Positions 18,646 through 26,326 of a DNA stretch of 58,472 nt are shown here, piece by piece; the stretch's first letter is position 1, and each line of letters starts with the position of its first letter. The position numbers were made by a program, and so were the translations under genes. The notes beneath the pieces are model-generated. The model saw only the letters and a program-made list of their open reading frames with translations. It ran no database searches and was not told the origin of the DNA. Origin of the DNA: Alphaproteobacteria bacterium (GTDB lineage Bacteria > Pseudomonadota > Alphaproteobacteria > Micropepsales > Micropepsaceae); NCBI GenBank assembly GCA_947473475.1, contig CANJBZ010000027.1, forward strand, positions 1 to 58,472, in the 5' to 3' direction.

Positions 18646-20295
18646 ATGAGCGAATCCCGCGAAAGCATGGAATTTGACGTGGTGATTGCCGGCGCGGGTC
18701 CCGCCGGTCTGTCCGCCGCCATCCGCCTGAAACAACTCGCACCCGATCTCAGCGTCTGCGTTGTCGAGAAGGGGGCCGAAGTCGGCGCCCACATCCTCTC
18801 GGGCGCGGTGATCGATCCGATCGGGCTGAACGCGCTTTTCCCCGACTGGAAGGAGCGGGGCGCGCCGCTCGGCACACCCGTAACGGACGACCGTTTCTAT
18901 TTTCTAGGCCCCGCCGGCCGGTTGCGCCTGCCGAATTTTCTGATGCCGCCGCTGATGAGCAATCACGGCAACTACATCGCGAGTCTCGGAATGGTGTGCC
19001 GCTGGCTGGGGCAGCAGGCCGAAGCGCTCGGCGTGGAGATTTACCCCGGCTTCGCCGCGGCCGATCTTGAGTTTGGCCCCGCAGGCGAAGTTACCGGCGT
19101 CATCACCGGCGATATGGGCGTTGGCCGCGATGGGCAAGAGAAGGCGAATTACACGCCGGGCATGGTGCTGCGCGGGAAATATGTGCTGATCGCGGAGGGC
19201 GCACGCGGGTCGCTGGCCAAGACGCTCATTGCGCGCTTCGGGCTGGCCGAAGACCGGGCGCCACAAACCTATGGCCTCGGCTTGAAAGAGTTGTGGGAGC
19301 TGCCGGCCCAAAAGCACAATCCCGGCCTCGTCATGCACAGTATGGGCTGGCCGCTCGACAATCACACCGGCGGCGGCTCATTCATTTATCAGTATGGGGA
19401 GCGGCTCGCCTCGGTCGGCTTTGTGGTCCATCTGGACTACCGCAATCCCTATCTGTCGCCCTTCGACGAGTTTCAGCGGTTCAAGACCCACCCGCTCATC
19501 CGGCCCATGCTGGAAGGCGGGCGGCGTATCGCCTATGGCGCCCGGACCATTACCGAGGGCGGGTTTCAGGCGGTGCCGAAACTTGTTTTTCCAGGCGGCG
19601 CGCTGATCGGCTGCGCTGCGGGCTTCGTCAACGTCCCCCGTATCAAAGGCAGTCATAATGCGATCCTGACGGGCATGTTGGCGGCGGATGCTGCCGCTGC
19701 GGCGCTGTCCGAAGGACGGGCAGGGGACCTGCTGACGGGGTACGAGGACGCTTACCGCCAATCACCCGTTTTCAAAGATCTCAAACGGGTGCGGAATGTG
19801 AAGCCGCTATGGTCCCGCTATGGCACTGCGCTCGGCGTACCGCTCGGCGCGCTCGACATGTGGACCAACCAGCTTTTCGGCTTCAGCCCGTTCGGTACGC
19901 TGAAAAGCAAAGGGCCGGACTACGCGCAGCTGGTTCCGGCGAAAGACGCAAAAGCGATCGCCTACCCTAGGCCTGACGGCGTCGTCAGCTTCGATAAACT
20001 GTCCTCCGTCTTCCTGTCGGGAACACGACATGATGAGGACGAGCCCATTCACCTCAAGTTGAAAGATTCCAGCCTACCAATAGGTGAGAATTTGCCGGTC
20101 TATGCCGAGCCGGCGCAAAGGTACTGCCCGGCAGGCGTCTTTGAGGTGGTGACCGGCGCCGAGGGGGCGCCTCGCTTCGTAATTAATGCCGCGAATTGTG
20201 TGCACTGCAAGACCTGCGACATCAAAGATCCGGCGCAGAATATTACGTGGACTACGCCGGAGGGGGGCGACGGGCCGGCCTACGGAAACATGTGA
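18646..20295 (+). CDS. electron transfer flavoprotein-ubiquinone oxidoreductase
   Basis: ETF-QO passes electrons from ETF, reduced by acyl-CoA and other dehydrogenases, to ubiquinone in the inner membrane. The 549-residue protein has an N-terminal FAD Rossmann motif (VVIAGAGPAGLSAAIRLKQL), the core with GGSFIYQYG and LIGCAAGFVNVPRIKGSHNA, and a C-terminal ferredoxin-like segment, NCVHCKTCDIKDPAQNITW, carrying [4Fe-4S] cysteines. The ending GGDGPAYGNM is typical of the family. An in-frame ATG at 18541 would add 35 non-homologous residues inside the divergent UDG gene, so 18646 is preferred. Confidence 0.95.
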   Translation: MSESRESMEFDVVIAGAGPAGLSAAIRLKQLAPDLSVCVVEKGAEVGAHILSGAVIDPIGLNALFPDWKERGAPLGTPVTDDRFYFLGPAGRLRLPNFLMPPLMSNHGNYIASLGMVCRWLGQQAEALGVEIYPGFAAADLEFGPAGEVTGVITGDMGVGRDGQEKANYTPGMVLRGKYVLIAEGARGSLAKTLIARFGLAEDRAPQTYGLGLKELWELPAQKHNPGLVMHSMGWPLDNHTGGGSFIYQYGERLASVGFVVHLDYRNPYLSPFDEFQRFKTHPLIRPMLEGGRRIAYGARTITEGGFQAVPKLVFPGGALIGCAAGFVNVPRIKGSHNAILTGMLAADAAAAALSEGRAGDLLTGYEDAYRQSPVFKDLKRVRNVKPLWSRYGTALGVPLGALDMWTNQLFGFSPFGTLKSKGPDYAQLVPAKDAKAIAYPRPDGVVSFDKLSSVFLSGTRHDEDEPIHLKLKDSSLPIGENLPVYAEPAQRYCPAGVFEVVTGAEGAPRFVINAANCVHCKTCDIKDPAQNITWTTPEGGDGPAYGNM

Positions 20296-20359
20296 CGGAC
20301 CCTGTGACGGCCCTGGCAAATACGGGTATGGTTCCGCCAGCTAAGAGGAAGCAAAAGCC

Positions 20360-22072
20360 GTGCAATTGAAAAAATTATTGGCCCTTGCGTCCGGTTTGTC
20401 GGCGCTCTCGCTTGCCGCTTGCAGCACCCCTGGAACCATGCCGATGCAGGCCAAGGTCACGGAAACACCGCAGGCCAATTCGATGGCCGGCACCTACCTC
20501 GCGGCGAACTTTGCCGCTTCTCAGGGCGATGTCAAAGCAGCCACCGGCTACTACGCCAACACGCTGAAGGACGATCCGTCTAACTCCGATATTCTGGAGC
20601 GCACATTCCTGTTCGCCGCGGAAGCGGGCGACATTGACCACGCGCTGAGCCTCACCGACCGCGTGCTGGCGGGCGATCCGGAAAACCGCCCCGCGCATCT
20701 GGTGCGTGAGGTCGGCGCCCTCGTTAAAAAAGATTATCCGGCGGTTATCGCCGACGTTGACGGGCCTGCGCGTGGATTGTTTGCCGTGCTCACCAACAGC
20801 GTGGTCACCGCCTGGGCGCGGGCCGGTATGAAGGACGCCGACGGCGCCATTACGGCGCTGGATGCTCTCTCCAATCAGCGCGGCGTTGAAGGCCTTCGGC
20901 TGATGCATCGCGCACTGATCTACGATTATCTCGGTCGCGATAAAGACGCGGACGACAGCTACAAGCAGGCGCTTTCCGTGATGGGAACCGGCCCGCGCAC
21001 GGCCGATGCCTATGGCCGCTATTTGGCGCGGCACGGACGTGCGGACGAAGCCAAGACGCTCTACGAGCGCGCGCTTCGGGACAATCCCGGCAATCCGCTG
21101 GCGATCACGGCGTTGAAGGACATCGCCGCCAAGAAAGTACCGCAGCCGCTGGTCGGTACTCCGGCGGAAGGCGTGTCCGAGGCCCTGTTTGGAATTGCTG
21201 CTTCGCTGAACGATCAGCGCAGCGCGGACGTGGCGATCCTGTATTTGAATTTGACGCTGTACGCGCGTCCCGATTTCGACCTTGCGCGGGTGCTGCTCGC
21301 CAATCGCTACGAGCAGATGCAGAAGTTCGATTTGGCCAATGGTCTGTATGCGCGGATACCCGCCACATCGCCCTATTACGGCATGACGCAGGTGCAATCG
21401 GCCATCAATGACGGCCGCTTGGGTCAGAGCAATATGGGCATCACCAGATTGCGGGCGCTTTCGGCGATGATGCCGCAGGAAAGCGACATCTGGACGGCGC
21501 TCGGTGATTTGCTGCGTCAAGGCGATCAATACTCCGAAGCAGCGGGGGCGTATGACAAAGCCATCGCCATCATTCCGCCAGGCGACCGGCGGCTGACCGG
21601 CTTGTTCTACGCGCGCGGCGTTTCGCTGGAGCGGTCGAGCCGTTGGGAAGCGGCGGAACGCGACTTCCGCGCCGCGCTGAAGATCAATCCGGATCGTGCC
21701 GATGTGCTGAATTACCTTGGCTATAGCTGGGTCGATAAGGGCATGAATCTGGACGAGGCGGTTGCGATGCTGGAAAAAGCACGCGCACTTCGCCCGCTCG
21801 ACGGCGCCATCGCAGACTCCGTGGGCTGGGCCTATTACCGGCTCGGCCGCTATCAGGATGCCGCGCGCGCCCTGGAAGAGGCTGTGCAGCTTGCCCCGGC
21901 AGCCGCTGATGTGAACGAGCATTTGGGCGATGCTTATTGGCGCGTGGGACGCAGGATTGACGCGCGCTTCCAGTGGCAGCACGCGCTTCAAAGCAATGCC
22001 GACGCCAAACAGAAAGTCGTTCTCGAACGCAAACTGCAATTCGGCCTCGACGCCGTCTCCGCCTCGCAGTGA
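20360..22072 (+). CDS. TPR-repeat lipoprotein
   Basis: A 570-residue protein starting with GTG after AAGAGGAAGC. A lipoprotein signal (LSALSLAACS, Cys near residue 21) should anchor it to a membrane facing the periplasm. The mature protein is a tetratricopeptide superhelix. Clear repeats include RADVLNYLGYSWVDKGMNLD, DGAIADSVGWAYYRLGRYQD and AADVNEHLGDAYWRVGRRID in the last 150 residues, plus weaker units earlier. This is a scaffold type used in envelope assembly; the partner is unknown. It is followed after 47 bases by ispE, a neighbourhood seen in other alphaproteobacteria. Confidence 0.85.
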   Translation: MQLKKLLALASGLSALSLAACSTPGTMPMQAKVTETPQANSMAGTYLAANFAASQGDVKAATGYYANTLKDDPSNSDILERTFLFAAEAGDIDHALSLTDRVLAGDPENRPAHLVREVGALVKKDYPAVIADVDGPARGLFAVLTNSVVTAWARAGMKDADGAITALDALSNQRGVEGLRLMHRALIYDYLGRDKDADDSYKQALSVMGTGPRTADAYGRYLARHGRADEAKTLYERALRDNPGNPLAITALKDIAAKKVPQPLVGTPAEGVSEALFGIAASLNDQRSADVAILYLNLTLYARPDFDLARVLLANRYEQMQKFDLANGLYARIPATSPYYGMTQVQSAINDGRLGQSNMGITRLRALSAMMPQESDIWTALGDLLRQGDQYSEAAGAYDKAIAIIPPGDRRLTGLFYARGVSLERSSRWEAAERDFRAALKINPDRADVLNYLGYSWVDKGMNLDEAVAMLEKARALRPLDGAIADSVGWAYYRLGRYQDAARALEEAVQLAPAAADVNEHLGDAYWRVGRRIDARFQWQHALQSNADAKQKVVLERKLQFGLDAVSASQ

Positions 22073-22076
22073 TTTA

Positions 22077-22103
22077 ATCCTCCCCCGCTGCGCAGGGGAG
22101 GAT
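22077..22103. repeat. short GC-rich palindrome before ispE
   Basis: ATCCTCCCC (22077-22085) and GGGGAGGAT (22095-22103) are perfectly inverted around a nine-base centre. The hairpin lies between the TPR gene stop and the ispE GTG start. It resembles the terminal arms of the longer palindromic repeats elsewhere in the window and may also attenuate or stabilise the transcript. Confidence 0.5.
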
Positions 22104-22119
22104 CACTTGGGCGAAATCT

Positions 22120-23094
22120 GTGACGCAGCGAAACGTACCTGAAACAATCGAGGTCTTCGCTCCGGCGAAGATCAATCTGTTTCTGCACGTCGGCGAGCGC
22201 CGTGACGACGGTTACCACGCGCTGGAAAGCCTCATCGCCTTCGCCGAAGCCAGCGACCATCTTACATTCGCACCGGCCTCTGATATCTCGCTTTCGATTA
22301 CCGGCCGCTTCGGCAAAGGCCTCTCCGCTGGTCGCGATAATCTGATTTTAAAAGCCGCACAGGCTTTAATCGCCTCGCCCCCCCTGGGGGAGAGGCCGTG
22401 CGCGGCGCAGCCGCGCGCGGGTGAGGGGGCGGTCTCTCCACCGCGCAAACCCGGCGCCGCAATCACCCTCGAAAAGAACCTCCCCGTCGCCTCCGGTATC
22501 GGCGGCGGTTCGGCGGACGCAGCCGCCGCCCTGCGCGGCCTGAACAAACTTTGGAATTTGGGCCATTCCGAAGACGCGCTTGCGCATATCGCCGCAACAT
22601 TAGGATCGGACGTTCCGGCCTGCGTCTACTCCCGTCCGTGCTGGATGGAGGGTCGAGGCGAGCGCGTCATCCTCGTCCCGCCGATGGCCCAATTCCCGCT
22701 GATCCTCATCAATCCTGGCGTGATGGTGCCGACGGGACCCGTGTTCGGCAGTCTGAACGCGCGCACCGGCTTGGGCGCGAAGCCGCCCGCAGGCGCAATG
22801 ACAACGGTGTGGGATCTGGTCGGCTACCTCAGCGGCGCGGTGAATGATTTGGAAGCGCCCGCATCGCATGTTGCGCCTGTCATCGAAGAGGTCTTGGCCG
22901 CGCTCGATCGCGAACCGGGTTGTGTTCTGGCGCAAATGTCAGGCAGCGGCGCGACCTGTTTCGGCCTGTTCGATCAGCAGCAATTCGCCATCGGCGCCGC
23001 TGAACGCATCGCGCAGGATCATCCGGACTGGTGGGTGAGGCTCACACGCATTGCGGCGCCGGATATCGGCTGGCCGCGCGACGGCACTCAATAA
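22120..23094 (+). CDS. ispE: 4-diphosphocytidyl-2-C-methyl-D-erythritol kinase
   Basis: IspE phosphorylates CDP-methylerythritol in the non-mevalonate isoprenoid pathway. The 324-residue product starts at a GTG. It has the GHMP-kinase pattern: substrate Lys in VFAPAKINLFLHV (residue 17), ATP loop PVASGIGGGSADAA at 122-135, and the C-terminal motif AQMSGSGATCFGLF near 272. It is about 30-40 residues longer than usual. The surplus lies at about residues 86-113, just before the ATP loop, and is encoded by a GC-rich palindromic element inserted in frame. The 3' end overlaps the convergent polyprenyl synthase gene by seven bases. Confidence 0.93.
   Translation: MTQRNVPETIEVFAPAKINLFLHVGERRDDGYHALESLIAFAEASDHLTFAPASDISLSITGRFGKGLSAGRDNLILKAAQALIASPPLGERPCAAQPRAGEGAVSPPRKPGAAITLEKNLPVASGIGGGSADAAAALRGLNKLWNLGHSEDALAHIAATLGSDVPACVYSRPCWMEGRGERVILVPPMAQFPLILINPGVMVPTGPVFGSLNARTGLGAKPPAGAMTTVWDLVGYLSGAVNDLEAPASHVAPVIEEVLAALDREPGCVLAQMSGSGATCFGLFDQQQFAIGAAERIAQDHPDWWVRLTRIAAPDIGWPRDGTQ
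22373..22460. repeat. palindromic element inserted in frame within ispE (family B)
   Basis: Starts with a CCTC-GCCCCC / GGGGG-AGAGG hairpin (22373-22395), continues with a GCGCGGC/GCCGCGC hairpin, and contains GGGTGAGGGGGCGGTCTCTC at 22419-22438. That 20-mer is identical to 26237-26256 in the glyQ–glyS spacer. It encodes the extra peptide SPPLGERPCAAQPRAGEG and following residues in IspE. The right border is approximate. Confidence 0.75.
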
Positions 23095-24107
23095 GCCCGT
23101 TCGACCACGAATTCGACGATGTCGGTCAGTGCCGCTTTGATCTCGCTGTCGGGGCATAGAGAAAGCGCGCTTTGCGCGGCTTGCGCGTAGCTGCGCGCCC
23201 GTTCGATGGTCTCGCCCAGCGCGCCGCCGCGTTCCAGATATTCGATGGCGCGTGTCAGATCGCCTTCTTCCTGCACGCCCACTTCGATGGTCTTGCGCCA
23301 GAAGCGGCGTTCCTCTTCGCTCGCGCGCTGCAACGATAGGATTACCGGCAGCGTCACTTTCGCTTCGCGGAAATCATCGCCCACCGATTTGCCCATGACC
23401 GCCTGACGTCCCGAATAATCCAGCGCATCGTCCACCAGTTGAAATGCGATTCCGAGATTGCGGCCATAATCGCGCAACGCATCAGTATGAGCATGGGACG
23501 CGCCCGCGGTCATGGCGCCGGCCTCTGCCGCCGCGGCGAACAGGGCCGCGGTCTTGGCGGTAATGACCTTCAAATAATCGCCTTCCGTGGTCGCCAAATT
23601 TTTTGCCGAGCGAAGCTGCAAGACTTCGCCTTCCGCGATGATCGCGGAGGCATTGGCCAAAACCGCCAGCACGGACGGCATGCCGGTTTCCACCATCAGC
23701 TGAAAGGCCCGGCTGAACAGGAAATCCCCGACCAGAATGGACGGCTTGTTGCCCCACAGCACGTTGGCGGCGGGCCGCCCGCGGCGCAGGGCGCTTTCGT
23801 CCACCACGTCGTCATGCAGCAGTGTCGCGGTATGGATGAACTCGACGGCGGCGGCGAGCTTCAGGTGCGCTTGCCCCGTGTAGCCGTACTGACGGGCGGC
23901 AGCGAGCGTGATCAGCGGCCGCAGCCGTTTGCCGCCGGAATCCACAAGGTGCTGGCCGAGTTGGGGAATCAGCGCCACTTCGCTGATCATGCGGGAATGG
24001 ATGACCGTATCGACCGCCGCCAGATCGTCGCCGACGAGTGACGCCAGCCGCTCCACCGGGTTGATCCGGGATGGCAGAGAAGCGGTTTCCCGCGGATTCG
24101 TGCTCAT
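23088..24107 (-). CDS. ispB: polyprenyl diphosphate synthase (octaprenyl/decaprenyl type)
   Basis: A trans-isoprenyl diphosphate synthase that makes the ubiquinone side chain. The 339-residue protein has both Asp-rich Mg-binding motifs: DDVVD in TATLLHDDVVDESALRRGRP at about residues 97-101, and DDALD in FQLVDDALDYSGR near 227. It also has GGKRLRPLITLAAA near the N terminus and GKSVGDDFREAKVTLPVIL. Chain length cannot be read from the sequence; ubiquinone-10 synthesis is likely for an alphaproteobacterium. It converges on ispE with a seven-base overlap. Confidence 0.9.
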   Translation of the reverse strand: MSTNPRETASLPSRINPVERLASLVGDDLAAVDTVIHSRMISEVALIPQLGQHLVDSGGKRLRPLITLAAARQYGYTGQAHLKLAAAVEFIHTATLLHDDVVDESALRRGRPAANVLWGNKPSILVGDFLFSRAFQLMVETGMPSVLAVLANASAIIAEGEVLQLRSAKNLATTEGDYLKVITAKTAALFAAAAEAGAMTAGASHAHTDALRDYGRNLGIAFQLVDDALDYSGRQAVMGKSVGDDFREAKVTLPVILSLQRASEEERRFWRKTIEVGVQEEGDLTRAIEYLERGGALGETIERARSYAQAAQSALSLCPDSEIKAALTDIVEFVVERAY

Positions 24108-24206
24108 GAGCGCTTGCCGCCTGTTGTCGTTCGCGCCATTTAGGTAATGCCTGCCCGGCCGGTCAAGGAACCGCCCAAAAATCTGGCTGGGATTTGCGGA
24201 ACCCTG

Positions 24207-24428
24207 ATGAAAGAGCTCTTACGCACCAACAATTTTGTTTACCTGTCCTTCGCCCAGGCGGTGCTGAAGGAGGCGGGGGTCGAGCATTTGGTCTTCGATG
24301 TGCATATGAGCGTCATGGAGGGCAGTTTGGGCGTGTTGCCGCGCCGCCTGATGGTGGCGGACGACGATCTGGATCGGGCCAAGCAAATTCTGACCGAAGC
24401 GGAGCCTCCCGAGCCCGGCTGGACGTGA
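24207..24428 (+). CDS. DUF2007 family protein
   Basis: A 73-residue cytosolic protein matching the DUF2007 ('putative signal transducing') fold: MKELLRTNNFVYLSFAQAVL, AGVEHLVFDVHMSVMEGSLG, and LPRRLMVADDDLDRAKQIL. Function unknown. An upstream ATG at 24147 lies in frame, but the family begins at MKELLRTN, so 24207 is preferred. Its TGA overlaps the GTG of the following methyltransferase gene (GTGA), indicating coupling. Confidence 0.85.
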   Translation: MKELLRTNNFVYLSFAQAVLKEAGVEHLVFDVHMSVMEGSLGVLPRRLMVADDDLDRAKQILTEAEPPEPGWT

Positions 24429-25153
24429 CGGCGGACGGCCACACGCTCGACGGTTTTCTGAACCGGCGGCTGACCATCGCCCAACCCAAGCGCGGATTTC
24501 GGGCCGGACACGACACGGTTCTGCTGGCGGCGGCGGTCCCCGCGGAGGCCGGTTCTCTTGTGCTGGAATTGGGGTCTGGGGCCGGGGTGGCGAGCCTGTG
24601 TCTGGCGTCCCGCGTGCCGGGCGCCAGTGTGGCGGGCGTCGAAATCGATCCGGACTTGGTTAATCTCGCAAACGAGAATGCAGCCCGTAATGCGATGGCG
24701 GGGAGGGTGCGGTTCGAGGCAGGCGATGTGTTGCAATTTGCCCAAATCGCCGCGTTCGACCACGTCCTGTTGAATCCGCCCTTCTATCCGGCCAGCGGCC
24801 AGGAATCGCCTTATGCGGCCCGGGACCGGGCGATGCGCGACGCGGATCGGGCGCTCGCTGACTGGATGCGCGTGGCGCTCTCGGCGGTGAAGGACGGCGG
24901 TACGGTCACCGCGGTCCTTCGCGCCGACCGTGCGGATGAACTGCTGGACCCGGCACGCGGGCTGGCGGGCATCGTGTTTCCGTTGTTTCCCCGTCCAAGC
25001 GAGCCCCCAAAGCGCGCCATCGTTCAGGTGACAAAGGGCCGGGAGGGAAAGCCCGAAACCGCGCCCGGCCTGGTGCTGCACGAAGCGGATGGGCGGAACA
25101 CGGCGGCCGCCGAGGCCGTTCTCCGTCACGGGGAAGCACTGAGGCTCACTTGA
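24425..25153 (+). CDS. tRNA1(Val) adenine-N6 methyltransferase family protein (TrmN6-like)
   Basis: A 242-residue class I methyltransferase starting at the GTG that overlaps the DUF2007 stop. The AdoMet-binding loop is LVLELGSGAGVASLCLA at about residues 42-58, with an acidic VAGVEIDPDLV next. The catalytic NPPF of amino-methylating enzymes is in DHVLLNPPFYPASG near 115. The N-terminal LNRRLTIAQPKRGFRAGHDTVLL matches the YfiC/TrmN6 group that methylates A37 of tRNA1(Val). The exact substrate here is inferred from family resemblance. Confidence 0.85.
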   Translation: MTADGHTLDGFLNRRLTIAQPKRGFRAGHDTVLLAAAVPAEAGSLVLELGSGAGVASLCLASRVPGASVAGVEIDPDLVNLANENAARNAMAGRVRFEAGDVLQFAQIAAFDHVLLNPPFYPASGQESPYAARDRAMRDADRALADWMRVALSAVKDGGTVTAVLRADRADELLDPARGLAGIVFPLFPRPSEPPKRAIVQVTKGREGKPETAPGLVLHEADGRNTAAAEAVLRHGEALRLT

Positions 25154-25252
25154 ATGCAGGCACCCTTACCTGCCAACCGGCGCTCAAAAGCCCGCGCTTG
25201 ACCGCAGGTTCAGGGCGCGGCTATCTGCGCCCGTCCTCTTTTCGAGCCCCCC

Positions 25253-26143
25253 TTGTCCGCAAACCCGGTTACCACCGCCACCTTTCAGGGCCTGATCCTG
25301 ACGCTGCAGAATTTCTGGGCGGCGCAAGGCTGTCTGATCCTGCAACCCTATGACATGGAAGTGGGGGCGGGGACCTCGCACCCGGCCACTACGCTGCGGG
25401 CGCTTGGCCCTAAGCCGTGGCGGGCTGCCTATGTGCAGCCGTCGCGCCGTCCCAAGGACGGCCGCTATGGCGAGAACCCCAACCGGCTGCAGCACTATTA
25501 CCAGTATCAGGTGATCCTGAAGCCGTCGCCCAGCAACGTGCAGGACCTTTATCTGGAATCCCTCCGGACGCTCGGCATCGATCCCATGCGGCACGACATC
25601 CGCTTCGTGGAAGATGATTGGGAGAACCCGACGCTCGGCGCCTGGGGCCTCGGCTGGGAAGTCTGGTGCGACGGCATGGAGGTGACTCAGTTCACCTATT
25701 TCCAGCAGGTCGGCGGTTTCGACTGCGCGCCGGTGTCGGCGGAAATCACCTACGGCCTGGAACGGCTCGCGATGTATGTGCAGGGCGTTGAGAACGTCTA
25801 CGACCTGAAGTTCAACGAACACTTCCGCTATGGTGAAGTGTTCCACCAGAACGAGCGCGAATACTCGGCCTATAATTTCGAGCATTCGGATACGGAAATT
25901 CTGTTCCGGCATTTCACGGACGCGGAGAAGGAGTGCAAAAATTTGCTCTCCGCCGGATTGGCGCTGCCCGCCTACGACCAATGCTTGAAGGCCAGCCATA
26001 ATTTCAATCTCCTGGATGCACGTGGCGTGATCTCGGTGACGGAACGGGCCGCCTATATCGGCCGTGTACGGACATTGGCGAAAGCCTGCTGCGAAGCCTG
26101 GCTCGCCAGCGGCCAAGGCGAATACACCCCGAGGCGCCCATGA
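25253..26143 (+). CDS. glyQ: glycyl-tRNA synthetase alpha subunit
   Basis: The alpha chain of the tetrameric bacterial GlyRS; it carries the class II catalytic core for glycine activation. The 296-residue protein has [36 protein letters not shown], motif 2 [40 protein letters not shown] (motif 3 region) and [19 protein letters not shown]. The start is a TTG at 25253: no ATG or GTG lies nearby in frame, and homology begins within ten residues. glyS follows after a 183-base repeat-filled spacer. Confidence 0.95.
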   Translation: MSANPVTTATFQGLILTLQNFWAAQGCLILQPYDMEVGAGTSHPATTLRALGPKPWRAAYVQPSRRPKDGRYGENPNRLQHYYQYQVILKPSPSNVQDLYLESLRTLGIDPMRHDIRFVEDDWENPTLGAWGLGWEVWCDGMEVTQFTYFQQVGGFDCAPVSAEITYGLERLAMYVQGVENVYDLKFNEHFRYGEVFHQNEREYSAYNFEHSDTEILFRHFTDAEKECKNLLSAGLALPAYDQCLKASHNFNLLDARGVISVTERAAYIGRVRTLAKACCEAWLASGQGEYTPRRP

Positions 26144-26166
26144 TGGACGCTATGCAATTCCTTCCT

Positions 26167-26304
26167 TCCCACCCTCCACTCAAGGGGAGGGTAGGGTGTT
26201 CTCCAATTCCCTCTCCCCCCCAGGGGGAGAGGGTCAGGGTGAGGGGGCGGTCTCTCGACCTGCAGACCCGTCGCGTTCGACCCTCCCTTAGGGAGAGGGT
26301 AGGT
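26167..26304. repeat. palindromic element in the glyQ–glyS spacer (family B)
   Basis: Occupies nearly all of the 183-base gap between glyQ and glyS. Outer parts ACCCTCCACTCAAGGGGAGGGT and CCCTCCCTTAGGGAGAGGGT are related hairpins. The central hairpin pairs CCCTCTCCCCC (26209-26219) with GGGGGAGAGGG (26223-26233). It is followed by GGGTGAGGGGGCGGTCTCTC (26237-26256), which is also present inside ispE. The operon is presumably transcribed through it. Confidence 0.75.
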
Positions 26305-26326
26305 TTTTCATTCAACGGAGCGGCTT

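Noticed and set aside
20375-22039. 554-residue minus-strand open frame
   Set aside because: Antisense to the TPR lipoprotein gene, with Arg/His-rich, non-protein-like composition.
26144-26326. Repeats in the glyQ–glyS spacer considered as a glycine riboswitch
   Set aside because: The sequence is made of simple GC-rich hairpins with no glycine-aptamer-like core, and the spacer is internal to the operon.
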